Shown here: positions 35,250 through 43,903 of the stretch, piece by piece
How the letters are laid out: each line of letters opens with the position of its first letter
Position numbering within the stretch: the stretch's first letter is position 1
Assembly (NCBI GenBank): GCA_964453645.1
Contig: CAYVRJ010000006.1
Span: forward strand, 1-64,000
DNA: 64,000 nt
Direction: 5' to 3'
From: CAYVRJ01 sp964453645
GTDB taxonomy: Bacteria > Bacillota > Clostridia > Christensenellales > JAWKQI01
Made by a program: the position numbers and the translations under genes
Notes under the pieces: generated by a model
Database searches by the model: none
Seen by the model: the letters and a program-made list of their open reading frames with translations, nothing else
Told to the model about the DNA's origin: nothing

Positions 35250-35855
35250 ATGAATTTAGAGAAAACCATTGAAAACCTGAACAAACACGGCATTGAAACC
35301 TTTGTTGTGGGCAAAGTTTCGGGTGTGATTGAACAGTTTTGTGCCTTGGCGCCCAAGGGTAGCAGCGTGGGTAACGGGGGTTCTATGTCGGTGGAAAACT
35401 GCGGATTGTTGGATTATGTTCAAAACAGCGGTGACTACAACTTTGTGGGCAGAAATGTGGATCAAAACACTGAGTATTACCTGTGCAGCAGCAATGCCGT
35501 CACGGAGAGTGGAACGCTGTATAATGTGGACGGCAGGAGCAACCGCATAACCAACATAGCCTATGGGCCAAAACATGTGATTATGATAGTGGGGATCAAT
35601 AAACTTGTCAAAGATTTAGACGAAGCTGTGTTGCGGGTGAAAACCTTTGCTGCACCCAAGAACTGTGTGCGCTTACATTGCGATACCCCTTGCGCCAAAA
35701 CCGGCAAGTGTATTTCCCTATCTTTTGCAAATGCGGCTATGACCGATGGCTGCAACGGTGCTTCGCGCATATGCTGCAACTATCTCGTTTCGGCACAGCA
35801 GCGCACAAGCGGCAGAATCAAGATTATTTTTGTTAAAGAGGAACTTGGGTATTAA
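35250..35855 (+). CDS. LUD-domain protein (lactate-utilisation-like)
   Basis: A 201-aa protein of the LUD/DUF1121 type. It has an N-terminal helix pair (NLNKHGIETFVVGK), the glycine-rich GSSVGNGGSMSVENCGLL region and ITNIAYGPKHVIMIVGINKLV. Several Cys in the tail (RLHCDTPCAKTGKC) could bind a metal or Fe-S cluster. The family includes LutC-like proteins of lactate oxidation and stand-alone forms of unknown role. The start follows GTGAGGAA. It is monocistronic. Confidence 0.8.
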   Translation: MNLEKTIENLNKHGIETFVVGKVSGVIEQFCALAPKGSSVGNGGSMSVENCGLLDYVQNSGDYNFVGRNVDQNTEYYLCSSNAVTESGTLYNVDGRSNRITNIAYGPKHVIMIVGINKLVKDLDEAVLRVKTFAAPKNCVRLHCDTPCAKTGKCISLSFANAAMTDGCNGASRICCNYLVSAQQRTSGRIKIIFVKEELGY

Positions 35856-35907
35856 AAGCAGGGGGATACTTGATGGATGGGAACAGAGCGAGAGGGATCA
35901 ACAAGTA

Positions 35908-36111
35908 GTGAGCAACCATATTGGAATATATCCACATAAAAAAATAGTACTCTATTTTTGTTTAATTTGCAAACTATCATTTCCTTTTTTAGCTGTTGTC
36001 GTTGCCCTAACGGTGATTTCTATCTTATTTCAGTATAGGATATTGATTTTGGGAATAAGGGCATTTTTTACTTATGGGCCATGTGTGGATTGCTTGGATG
36101 TTATTAAATAA
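35908..36111 (+). CDS. Possible small single-span membrane protein
   Basis: A 67-aa frame from GTG 35908 with a basic start (PHKKIVLYFCL) and a long hydrophobic stretch (FLAVVVALTVISILFQY). The ribosome-binding site (GAGAGGG) is rather far from the start. No family was recognised. It may be a relic. Confidence 0.3.
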   Translation: MSNHIGIYPHKKIVLYFCLICKLSFPFLAVVVALTVISILFQYRILILGIRAFFTYGPCVDCLDVIK

Positions 36112-36242
36112 GCATGTATTAGCTTTTTCGGTTAATGAGTTTAATGAAACATTCCAATCATCACTAACAATCAATGGTATTTTAATTTGTAGACCCTAAA
36201 GCATAGGAGATAGAATGTGAAAGTACGTTAAATGTCATTATA

Positions 36243-36371
36243 CTAAATTAAAGTAATTTTTATCTCTCCCTCCTCAAAAACAATCTTAAGTTTATCTTGT
36301 TCAATTAAAAGCAGTTCGAAAATTTCTTTGATCTGCTCTAATTGACTTTCATCTAAAAAATTGTTGTGCAT
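36243..36371 (-). CDS. Microprotein divergent from the XRE repressor gene
   Basis: A 42-aa protein (MHNNFLDESQLEQIKEIFEL, then LLIEQDKLKIVFEEGEIKIT): one amphipathic helix followed by two short strands. It has a strong AAAGGAG site seven bases before ATG 36371. It lies back-to-back with the XRE gene, across three GGGATATATCC sites, so it is probably repressed by that protein. Function unknown. Confidence 0.6.
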   Translation of the reverse strand: MHNNFLDESQLEQIKEIFELLLIEQDKLKIVFEEGEIKITLI

Positions 36372-36388
36372 TTAATTGCTCCTTTTGT

Positions 36389-36482
36389 GGGATATATCCT
36401 AATTATAACATAGATTAACAATTTGGGATATATCCCACTCGTAAAAAACATAATAATAAGAAAATAATATTGGGATATATCG
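36389..36482. promoter_or_regulatory. Three GGGATATATCC operator-like sites
   Basis: GGGATATATCC occurs at 36389-36399, as a perfect 12-bp palindrome GGGATATATCCC at 36425-36436, and as GGGATATATCG at 36472-36482. All lie between the divergent microprotein and XRE genes. They are the likely sites of autorepression by the XRE protein. Confidence 0.7.
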
Positions 36483-36500
36483 TACAAGGGGCAAATATAT

Positions 36501-36743
36501 ATGAATGCAAAAGAAGCCGTTGCGCAAAGGATTTTAGATTTATGTAACAAAAAAGGGATTGCTATCAATGGGTTAGCTAATATAGCTGGGGTGTCGCCAT
36601 CTACAATCTACAGTATGTTAAACAAAAAGAGCCAAAATCCAGGCATTGTTTCTCTTCAAAAACTCTGCGATGGCTTGGAAATTAGTGTTCGGGAGTTTTT
36701 TAATTGTGAATTGTTTGATGATTTGGAGCAGGAAATAAAATAA
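36501..36743 (+). CDS. XRE-family helix-turn-helix regulator
   Basis: An 80-aa DNA-binding protein with a Cro/C1-type fold: AQRILDLCNKKGIAINGLAN, then IAGVSPSTIYSMLNKKSQNP (turn and recognition helix) and LQKLCDGLEISVREFF. It has no dimerisation or sensor domain. It is directly preceded by three palindromic sites and is followed without a gap (TAAATG) by a membrane-protein gene. It probably represses itself and the divergent microprotein. Confidence 0.88.
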   Translation: MNAKEAVAQRILDLCNKKGIAINGLANIAGVSPSTIYSMLNKKSQNPGIVSLQKLCDGLEISVREFFNCELFDDLEQEIK

Positions 36744-37400
36744 ATGAAAAAACACTATACGGGTTTTATCGTAACTGGGGTTTTGTTGGGTTCTGTTGCA
36801 CTCTACATTACGTGCTTTGTTTATTATTCTATAATGCCCCAATGTGCAACAAGAACTAAAGCCAAATATTTATTCGAAAAGCATTCGGAAATAATTGAAA
36901 ACAAAGTTTCAAAACAAGGAGAGTATGCTTTTCAAACAGAAATAAGTGATCAGCCCAGCCACTATCTCAAGACCATAACCATCCAAAACGCCAAGGATGT
37001 CGTTCAATTTTCCATGCGATGTACGTTTTCCTCAAGCAAACCCTATGGTTGGCAGAATTATAATATAAAGATAACCCGAAGGAAGTGTCGGAGTTTAGAT
37101 GAAACACGTATGGATTTAAAAACATATGCCTATGTCTTTGAATTGTATGAATACTTTGCCAGAACAAAACTTAAGCAAAACTATATGGAGTATGTAGAGA
37201 AATTGATTGATAAAACTTATGATGAAATAAACTATGACAAGAGGGTCATGGGTGACCAACTAAAGGAAATTGGAATGCTTTTTGAAGTACAGCAGATGTA
37301 TTATACTGTGGAACGGGAATCGGATGGTTTGTTCACATCAGAATTTTCATTGGGTGGTGTACTGCTCGGTCGGCCATCCATATTTGGAAGAATACTGTAG
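36744..37400 (+). CDS. Hypothetical single-span membrane protein
   Basis: A 218-aa protein with one N-terminal transmembrane helix (~8-30), an outside or cytoplasmic domain rich in charged residues, and a C-terminal hydrophobic patch (FSLGGVLLGRPSIFG). It starts immediately after the XRE stop codon, so expression should follow that regulator. No known family was recognised. Confidence 0.6.
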   Translation: MKKHYTGFIVTGVLLGSVALYITCFVYYSIMPQCATRTKAKYLFEKHSEIIENKVSKQGEYAFQTEISDQPSHYLKTITIQNAKDVVQFSMRCTFSSSKPYGWQNYNIKITRRKCRSLDETRMDLKTYAYVFELYEYFARTKLKQNYMEYVEKLIDKTYDEINYDKRVMGDQLKEIGMLFEVQQMYYTVERESDGLFTSEFSLGGVLLGRPSIFGRIL

Positions 37401-37403
37401 GTG

Positions 37404-38111
37404 CTATACACACTGCAAAATATGAGCTAATGTCTCTTTGATTAATTCCTGTTCTGCTTCTTCATAGAAAAAATGCCCAGACTTTTCAATGGTAATAGAA
37501 TGAAAATTGTGATTATTGCGGATGTGCTTTAATGTCTTCATGCTCACAAGTTCGTCCCCCAACGAGTTGATAACCGTTGTGGGGATGTCAAAATCCCCGA
37601 TATGTTGCCGCATATATTTTAAATACTTTAATAGATTTAAAGAGTTGGGTAATAATTTGGCCGCATTTAAAGCGCTAATATTGTGAATACCGCAAAATTC
37701 CCTTGCAGCTTTTAAATACAAATCGTTAGATGGTATTTTTTTAAAGGGAAACAACAGGTTGGTTTTAAGTTCCCGCAAGGTTAAACGGGTGTACAGCGGC
37801 AGTGCAATTGCTAAAATGTGTTGAACCTTGGGTTTGTATTGCCCAGCATTGTCGATGAGTAAAAGTCCACCCATGGAATGACCCACCAACACAACTTGAT
37901 CGTACGTTTCGCTGATTTCCTGCAACGTTTGTTGGACGCACAACTTCCAATTTTCAACGCTGGATCGTGCAAATTCACGTATAGAACCGTTGTGGCCTGC
38001 CAACGGCAAATTATAATGCGTCCAACCGCATGTTTCAACAGTTTCGGTTAAATAGGCAAATTGTTTCGTGCTGCCCATAAATCCGTGTACAAATAAAACA
38101 ATGTTTTTCAA
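37404..38111 (-). CDS. Alpha/beta-hydrolase (esterase/lipase-like)
   Basis: A 235-aa serine hydrolase. The oxyanion strand is LFVHGFMGS, the nucleophile elbow is VLVGHSMGGLL (Ser ~86), and the acid and base are likely in SLGDELVS and KSGHFFYEE. The lid and substrate pocket resemble carboxylesterase/monoacylglycerol-lipase types. The open frame extends to 38282, but that region holds the terminator of the MerR relic. TTG 38111 has a GAGG site at proper spacing and is preferred. Confidence 0.82.
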   Translation of the reverse strand: MKNIVLFVHGFMGSTKQFAYLTETVETCGWTHYNLPLAGHNGSIREFARSSVENWKLCVQQTLQEISETYDQVVLVGHSMGGLLLIDNAGQYKPKVQHILAIALPLYTRLTLRELKTNLLFPFKKIPSNDLYLKAAREFCGIHNISALNAAKLLPNSLNLLKYLKYMRQHIGDFDIPTTVINSLGDELVSMKTLKHIRNNHNFHSITIEKSGHFFYEEAEQELIKETLAHILQCV

Positions 38112-38190
38112 ACCAACCTCTTTTCTGTCCGCTGTTTCTATAGTATTACACAAATGCATCATTTTGCAAGCAAATATTCTATTTCCAAAA

Positions 38191-38221
38191 CAAAACCCTC
38201 TGTGCAAAAACGCAAAGAGGG
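38191..38221 (-). terminator. Terminator after the MerR relic
   Basis: On the minus strand, CCCTCT and AGAGGG pair, extended by TGCG/GCA, and are followed by TTTTG. It separates the relic from the hydrolase gene. Confidence 0.6.
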
Positions 38222-38244
38222 TAAAAAGTGGTTGGATTACTGAT

Positions 38245-38692
38245 CTATAACTTTTCAACGGGGAAATAAATCTCGGTGACAAGTTGCTCCGCAGGTGTTG
38301 TGGAGGGATCGTTTACATATTTTTCGTAGGGTGGGTTTGCAATTGTTGTTTCATAAATTCTCCTCTCGATAAATCCATAATATCGTTCTTTAACCGCTCT
38401 AGTTTTGCGGTTTCCTGCCTGAGGTTGAATTCCAGCTCCATAATTTTATGCTGCATAACCTCTTGCAGTCGTTCGTCACTGGCATCAATCAAATGCCTAA
38501 TTTCGTCTAAACTAAACCCATATTCTTTGAGCCGTAAGATTTTTAACATCACTTGAAGCTGATTGACGCTGTAATAGCGGTATCCACTCACTGGATTCAG
38601 CTCTTGGGGTTTAACAGGTTAATCTGATCGTAATGCCGCAGTGTCTTAGTCGTCACCAGACACAGTTTTGAAAACTCACCTATGCTGAGCAT
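38245..38692 (-). pseudogene. MerR-family regulator, frameshifted and internally deleted
   Basis: From ATG 38692 (GGAGG site) the frame gives LSIGEFSKLCLVTTKTLRHY and stops at TGA. The next frame resumes with LNPVSGYRYYSVNQLQVMLK and a coiled coil to residue ~92. A third frame ends with YEKYVNDPSTTPAEQLVTEI then YFPV, the final strand of the GyrI-like ligand domain. So the gene has one frameshift near 38610 and has lost most of its ligand domain. Confidence 0.8.
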
Positions 38693-38794
38693 GTTGCCTC
38701 CAAACCGGTTTCTATGTATAGCATACACTTTACCCTTGGGGTAAAGTCAAGCATCTTTTTTATTTGATAATACAAATTATTAACAAGATTTAAT

Positions 38795-38840
38795 GAAAAA
38801 AGACGTGCCACTATTTGATGAACAGTGCGGCACGCCTTTT
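38795..38840 (-). terminator. Terminator after the BclB-like gene
   Basis: On the minus strand, GGCGTGCCGCACT and AGTGGCACGTC form a strong hairpin followed by TTTTTTC, about 25 bp past the stop codon. Confidence 0.85.
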
Positions 38841-38863
38841 GATGGGTAAGTTTAGTTTTAGGA

Positions 38864-40012
38864 TTACAGAATGGATAAACCTGCACTGGCAAAACCAACA
38901 GCGGTATCCACAATTTCTGTGCCTGTGCTTGTTAGCGAGTAGACCAGTAAGTAGCGGTTATCTGCAAAAACGGGGATAGAAAGCCCGTGCAGTGCGTTGG
39001 TTACGACAGTGCCAACTGTGATCAACCCGGCGAGGGGGGGCAATAGCAGCAGGGTTCCCGTTACGGGTGTAAATGTATTACTTCCGGCAGGGGCTGTAAA
39101 GAGTTGGACGTTGATCGTGTCCGTGCCGGTTAGGGTGACAGCCGCTGTAACACTAAACATGGCGGTAAGGTCCGTGATTGTTCCGGTTCTCGGCATTGCA
39201 AATGCCATATTTAACAAACCGGGTGTGGACAAATCAATCGTGCTGGACAATGGCACCAATCCGGCAGATGAATTGCCAAAAGCGATAAACGACGGTACGC
39301 CTGCTGCCCCTGTTGAAAGGGAAGTTAAGGCCACGGGATCCCCTGAAGCAAAGGGAATAATCGCCCCGCCGCTGGCTGGCCCTGTGGCACCTGTTGCACC
39401 CGTTGCCCCTGTTGCGCCCGTTGCACCTGTTGCGCCGGTAGACCCAGTTGCACCCGTATCACCCGTTGCACCTGTATCGCCCGTGGAGCCCGTTGCACCC
39501 GTTGCGCCAATGGCACCCTCTGCACCCGTGGCACCTGTTGCGCCAATCGCCCCGGTAGGCCCCGTTGCACCCGTAGTACCCGTAGGGCCGGTGGCACCTA
39601 TTTCACCCGCAGGGCCGGTGTCCCCCGTGGCTCCCGTGGCTCCTGTGGCCCCAAAGTCGCCGGTATTCCCCGTTGCGCCTGTGGGGCCAGCTGGGCCTAT
39701 TGGTCCCGCTATACCGGCAGGGCCGGGATCACCCGCTGGACCGGGATCGCCCGTGGGGCCAATTGCACCGGCAGGGCCGGGGTCCCCCGTGGGGCCAATG
39801 ACACCAGCAGCACCAGCAGGGCCTGTAGCACCTGTAGCACCCGTTGCACCTGTGGCGCCTGTGGCACCCGTTGCCCCCGTGGGGCCTGTTGCACCTGTGG
39901 GGCCGATTGCACCCGTTGCGCCCGTGGGGCATCTCGCACAGCGCGGGCATTGGCAATCATTGCAGCGATTTGAATTATTCTTATAATAATTATCGCAATC
40001 GTTATATTTCAT
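38864..40012 (-). CDS. Collagen-like exosporium protein with BclB-type C-terminal domain
   Basis: A 382-aa protein. A Cys-rich N-terminus (CNDCQCPRCARC) may allow metal or disulphide anchoring. About 60 G-x-y triplets follow, mostly GAT and GPT/GPA, forming the collagen-like rod (residues ~30-215). The C-terminal ~165 residues (IIPFASGDPVALTSLSTG; MPRTGTITDLTAMFS; RYLLVYSLTSTGTEIVD; ASAGLSIL) match the BclB C-terminal domain known from exosporium glycoproteins of spore formers. The many threonines are likely glycosylation sites, possibly for the glycosyltransferase at 40986. No signal peptide, as expected for assembly from the mother cell. Confidence 0.88.
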   Translation of the reverse strand: MKYNDCDNYYKNNSNRCNDCQCPRCARCPTGATGAIGPTGATGPTGATGATGATGATGATGATGPAGAAGVIGPTGDPGPAGAIGPTGDPGPAGDPGPAGIAGPIGPAGPTGATGNTGDFGATGATGATGDTGPAGEIGATGPTGTTGATGPTGAIGATGATGAEGAIGATGATGSTGDTGATGDTGATGSTGATGATGATGATGATGATGPASGGAIIPFASGDPVALTSLSTGAAGVPSFIAFGNSSAGLVPLSSTIDLSTPGLLNMAFAMPRTGTITDLTAMFSVTAAVTLTGTDTINVQLFTAPAGSNTFTPVTGTLLLLPPLAGLITVGTVVTNALHGLSIPVFADNRYLLVYSLTSTGTEIVDTAVGFASAGLSIL

Positions 40013-40119
40013 TTCTTTACTCCTCTACAATTTTAAAAACAAAAAGTTAGATAATTTTATTAGCAAAATGATCTAACCGGTTTTCAACTCTCACGATTCA
40101 TGCTTACTGTACCTTATTT

Positions 40120-40245
40120 TTAATATATGAGTATTTTTAAATTCCGTGCATTGTACTCTGCGAAATCCAGCGCTTCTTGTAGGTTTGGTGTTTTTATTTC
40201 TAAACTCCATTTAAATAAATTGAACACAAGTTCATGCGTTTTCAT
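40120..40245 (-). CDS. Possible 41-aa small protein in the gap between collagen-like genes
   Basis: The minus strand encodes MKTHELVFNLFKWSLEIKTP then NLQEALDFAEYNARNLKILI, a compact, regular sequence. There is no clear ribosome-binding site. The rest of the 307-bp gap 40013-40319 holds the two opposing promoter regions, with no other recognisable feature. Confidence 0.3.
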   Translation of the reverse strand: MKTHELVFNLFKWSLEIKTPNLQEALDFAEYNARNLKILIY

Positions 40246-40319
40246 ATGATTGTAATAGCCTGAAAAGAAACCAGGTATTTGATTGGGATTGAGAATTTAA
40301 AAATAGAGGATGGTATGGT

Positions 40320-40955
40320 ATGGATCGTTTAACAAGTGATTTGAGTATGAATCCCCTGCAACAGGGGCCAACAGGGCCAACAGGGGCAACGGGTGCAACA
40401 GGAGCAACAGGAGCAACAGGGCCAACGGGAGCAGCGGGTGCAACGGGAGCAGCAGGTGCGACGGGAGCAGCAGGTGCAACGGGCCCCAAGGGAGTGACAG
40501 GCACCACAGGTCCAAAGGGAAATACCGGGGCAACAGGTGCCGACGGGGCAACGGGCACATCCGCAACGCTGGAAAACGCTTCTTTTATAGTGGGCTCATC
40601 CCCAGTAGAGAGCGGCAGTGCCATCCGGTACGAAACATCGTTTATCAATGGTTCGGACATCACACATCCCACGGCAGTATCCTTTGTACTTGCAGCCGGG
40701 CATGTTTATAGCGTGTCCTACATTTTCCTGGCAACATCTGCCGAAGCATCGTTTGTGGAAGTGACACCCACTGTGAACGGCACCGGGCAGCAAAACTTTG
40801 CAGCCAGGGCACACACGGGCACTCTCACTGCAAGTGTTTCGGGCACTTTCTTAGTTAATACAACTGCTATTTCACAAACGCTGACCTTTGTATACACAGG
40901 CGGAGCAACGGCAACATCCCCTTCGGGTAACGTTTCTATATTTGAAATACAGTAA
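40320..40955 (+). CDS. Collagen-like protein with TNF-like C-terminal domain
   Basis: A 211-aa protein. A short N-terminal leader (MDRLTSDLSMNPLQQ) resembles exosporium-targeting leaders. About 22 G-x-y triplets (GPT, GAT, GAA) follow at residues ~16-80. The C-terminal ~130 residues form a beta-sandwich, with FVLAAGHVYSVSYIFLATSA and a final SGNVSIFEIQ strand, like the trimerising C1q/TNF-like domains of BclA-type proteins. The start follows AGAGGA. It is upstream of and probably co-transcribed with the glycosyltransferase gene. Confidence 0.85.
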   Translation: MDRLTSDLSMNPLQQGPTGPTGATGATGATGATGPTGAAGATGAAGATGAAGATGPKGVTGTTGPKGNTGATGADGATGTSATLENASFIVGSSPVESGSAIRYETSFINGSDITHPTAVSFVLAAGHVYSVSYIFLATSAEASFVEVTPTVNGTGQQNFAARAHTGTLTASVSGTFLVNTTAISQTLTFVYTGGATATSPSGNVSIFEIQ

Positions 40956-40985
40956 AAGTGCAAATTTATCATGGAGGTAACAGGA

Positions 40986-42062
40986 ATGGCTTCGCTAAGT
41001 TTATGCATGATCGTCAAAAATGAGGAAGAAGTGCTGGAAAGATGTCTTGATTGTGTGAAAGACATAACCGATGAAATCATCATTGTAGATACAGGTTCTT
41101 CCGATGACACAAAAAATATTGCAAAGCGCTACACCAACCATGTGTATGACTTCACCTGGATTGACGACTTTAGTGCCGCAAGGAACTATTCTTTTTCAAA
41201 AGCCACCATGGATTATATCATGTGGCTGGATGCGGATGATGTGATCGACGAAGAAAATCAAGGCAAATTAAAAGAGCTAATTGCAAATTTAGAGCAAACC
41301 ATCGATATGGTTTATCTGAGATACGACGTTGCCTTTGACGCTAACGATCATCCCACCCTTTGTTATTACAGGGAGAGAATATTTAAGAGAAGTAATGAGT
41401 ACAAGTGGGAGGGGGAAATCCACGAAGTCATTCCTGCCAACGGGTATAGTATTTATGAAGAGATCACCATCACCCATAGAAAAAAGAGGTGCCACGATAC
41501 TCGAAGAAACTTAAAAATCTTTGAACGGATGCTTTTGGAGGGAAAAACCCTAAATCCAAGACAGCATTTTTATTATGCAAGGGAACTAAAGGACAACGGT
41601 TATACTGAACGAGCCATCCAAGAGTTTACTACATTTTTAGATGGCGGAAGCGGAGGAACTGAATACAATATTTGTGCTTGCGCCGATCTGGCAGCTTGCT
41701 ACAGGTTATTACAAAATGATGGTATGGGGATCGGTGCCCTGTACAGGAGTTTTAACTATGATTTACCCAGGGCAGAAATCTGCTGTGAAATTGGCAGCTA
41801 TTTTGTTGAGTCAGGCCGCTACGAGCAGGCAATATATTGGTATAAACTGGCGGCAGGTAAGGCGTATATAGAGCACAGCGAGGGGTTTTACTCCCCGGAT
41901 TGTCATGGATATACCCCAAACATTCAGTTGTGTCTGTGTTATGACAAAATCGGAGACTATGAGACGGCCAGAAAATATAACGAAATTGCGGGCACGTATA
42001 AACCCGATGATGAGAACGTAGTGTACAATCGAAGTTATTTTAACAGTATTTTCAGCGATTGA
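40986..42062 (+). CDS. Family 2 glycosyltransferase with TPR-like C-terminus
   Basis: A 358-aa enzyme. The GT-A domain has SLCMIVKNEEEVLERCLDCV, IVDTGSSDDT, the DxD-type metal site in MWLDADDVID, and WEGEIHEVI. The C-terminal ~150 residues form helix pairs like TPRs (ARELKDNGYTERAIQEFTTF; FVESGRYEQAIYWYKLA), as in SunS-like and other protein-directed transferases. Sitting between collagen-like genes, it is the best candidate to add the first sugar to Thr in their G-x-T repeats (inference; known precedent is BclA glycosylation in Bacillus). ATG 40986 follows GGAGG; ATG 40971 upstream would lie within that site. Confidence 0.88.
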   Translation: MASLSLCMIVKNEEEVLERCLDCVKDITDEIIIVDTGSSDDTKNIAKRYTNHVYDFTWIDDFSAARNYSFSKATMDYIMWLDADDVIDEENQGKLKELIANLEQTIDMVYLRYDVAFDANDHPTLCYYRERIFKRSNEYKWEGEIHEVIPANGYSIYEEITITHRKKRCHDTRRNLKIFERMLLEGKTLNPRQHFYYARELKDNGYTERAIQEFTTFLDGGSGGTEYNICACADLAACYRLLQNDGMGIGALYRSFNYDLPRAEICCEIGSYFVESGRYEQAIYWYKLAAGKAYIEHSEGFYSPDCHGYTPNIQLCLCYDKIGDYETARKYNEIAGTYKPDDENVVYNRSYFNSIFSD

Positions 42063-42236
42063 GAAAACCAGTGTGTTTTTTGAAGGCAGGGTAAACCATT
42101 TTGAGTAACACAATTGTTTGTTTTACATAAAATGAAGTATGCATACCTTGCATACAGCAATTTACAATCAGGTAACTGATACAGCAGGCAAATCCCTGTG
42201 AATAGCGGGTGCTGCCAATAAAAGAACAAGGGAAGA

Positions 42237-43688
42237 ATGATTTTTATGAGTAACAATTCTTTACAAGTTACGCTGACCGGCGGCACGAGCGTGGCGTCTG
42301 GGGCAAACGTACTCTTTAACAATATTATTTTCATGACAGGAAATATAAGTTATAATACCACAACAGGTGTTATAACTTTCAATACACCTGGGCAATATGC
42401 GGTCAATTGGTGGGTTGATACAGCAACCTCCACCTCCTCCACCGGCATTAATTTTGCATTTACCACCTCGGAAGGTGCTTTTGTAGAGGGCGATTCCCCC
42501 ATCTTAACAGGGGAGGTCTCGGGGATTGCCTTAATTAATATTACAACCCCTGGATCCACCGGCCAATTGGTGAATTCAACTGCGGATCCCATTGTGTATT
42601 CCTCTAATGTTCCAGTACAAGCAAGTCTTATGGCATTTGAGAATGATCTGGGTGTAACCGGGCCAACGGGAGCAACAGGCGCCACGGGGGCAACAGGTGT
42701 CACAGGCACAACGGGCACAACGGGTGCAACAGGCGCAACAGGTGATACGGGTGCCACGGGTGCAACAGGTGTAGCCGGTGCAGCGGGCGCAACGGGCGCA
42801 ACAGGCGCCACGGGCACAACAGGTGCAACGGGCGCAACAGGCGCAACAGGCAGAACGGGTGCAACAGGCGCAACGGGGGCAACAGGTGCAAGAGGTGCAA
42901 CGGGATCCACGGGCACAACGGGAGCAACGGGAGCCACCGGCACAACGGGAGCAACGGGAGCCACCGGTGCAGTAGGTGCAACAGGTGCAACGGGAGCCAC
43001 AGGCACAACAGGGGGAACGGGTGCAACGGGCGCAAGAGGCGCAACGGGCGCAACGGGAGCCACAGGTGCAGCAGGCGCGGCAGGAGTCACGGGGGCAACA
43101 GGTGCAACGGGAGCAACAGGTGCTGCGGGTGCAGCAGGTGCAACGGGTGTCACGGGCACAACGGGTGCCATTGGCCCAACAGGTGCAACAGGTGCTGCCG
43201 GTACCACAGGCGCAACGGGTGCCACCGGAGATACAGGCACGACGGGCGCTACGGGTGCCACGGGGCCTGCATTTAATTCGTATTTAAATGCATTAAAAAC
43301 TGCTGATCAAGCGCCGATTGCAGTGGGCGAAGTGATTACTTTAGACACTGTAAATATTACAGGAACAGACATGACGTATGATCCCGGTACGGGTTTGTTT
43401 ACAATCCTCACATCCGGTTCGTATGTTGTAAATTGGAAATTTTCTGCCACTCCCCAGCCAGGGACCACGGCACTAGAAATCGATATGAATTTGTTTCCAG
43501 GGGCAATCTTTGTAGACGGAATTGCTGTCTCTTCTGTAATCGACATGTTGGTGGGCACAATGACCGTGTTTGCCGCCACAGCAGGGGACACATTCGGGTT
43601 TATCAACGGTTCGGATGGACCCATTGATGTGGTCACATCTGCGGCTCCAGGGCCTATCGGCACTGTTTCAGTGTTTAGGATTTCCTAG
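42237..43688 (+). CDS. Collagen-like protein with beta-sandwich domains at both ends
   Basis: A 483-aa protein. Residues ~4-145 form a TNF/C1q-like beta-sandwich (GQYAVNWWVDTATSTSSTGI; VQASLMAFENDLG). About 65 G-x-y triplets, mostly GAT and GTT, span ~146-345. A second beta-sandwich (GSYVVNWKFSATPQPG; GTVSVFRIS) closes the protein. Trimerising domains on both sides of the rod are unusual, since BclA-type proteins normally have only the C-terminal one. ATG 42246 (MSNNSLQV) is an alternative start. Likely another spore-surface filament protein (inference). Confidence 0.85.
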   Translation: MIFMSNNSLQVTLTGGTSVASGANVLFNNIIFMTGNISYNTTTGVITFNTPGQYAVNWWVDTATSTSSTGINFAFTTSEGAFVEGDSPILTGEVSGIALINITTPGSTGQLVNSTADPIVYSSNVPVQASLMAFENDLGVTGPTGATGATGATGVTGTTGTTGATGATGDTGATGATGVAGAAGATGATGATGTTGATGATGATGRTGATGATGATGARGATGSTGTTGATGATGTTGATGATGAVGATGATGATGTTGGTGATGARGATGATGATGAAGAAGVTGATGATGATGAAGAAGATGVTGTTGAIGPTGATGAAGTTGATGATGDTGTTGATGATGPAFNSYLNALKTADQAPIAVGEVITLDTVNITGTDMTYDPGTGLFTILTSGSYVVNWKFSATPQPGTTALEIDMNLFPGAIFVDGIAVSSVIDMLVGTMTVFAATAGDTFGFINGSDGPIDVVTSAAPGPIGTVSVFRIS

Positions 43689-43748
43689 AACTGACGGACT
43701 GGTTAGAAGCAATTTAAAATGACAAAATGTCTATAAAATAACAATAGG

Positions 43749-43806
43749 AAAACGACTATATCGTATTTTAATTTTTTAAATTTAAATAATGAATAGTCGT
43801 TTTTAT
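43749..43806 (+). terminator. Terminator after the third collagen-like gene
   Basis: AAACGACTAT and ATAGTCGTTT pair across a ~33-nt AT-rich loop and run into TTTTTATT. Confidence 0.6.
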
Positions 43807-43903
43807 TATTTATAAAATTATGAAAAATATACATCTAAATTTTGTTCTAAATACATTCGATATATAAATTTAAATAAAAAATTTTAATTGGAGAATTGAT
43901 TTT

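Noticed and set aside
38997..39986. A 329-aa plus-strand frame antisense to the collagen-like gene
   Set aside because: It is a Pro/Ala/Val-rich shadow of the GAT/GPT repeats on the other strand, with no ribosome-binding site.
42350..43261. A 303-aa minus-strand frame across the third collagen-like gene
   Set aside because: Same cause: repetitive codons keep the antisense frame open. The plus-strand protein has clear domains at both ends.
42660..43270. Short tandem repeats that could suggest a CRISPR array
   Set aside because: The period is 9 nt, in frame with G-x-y triplets, and there are no spacers.
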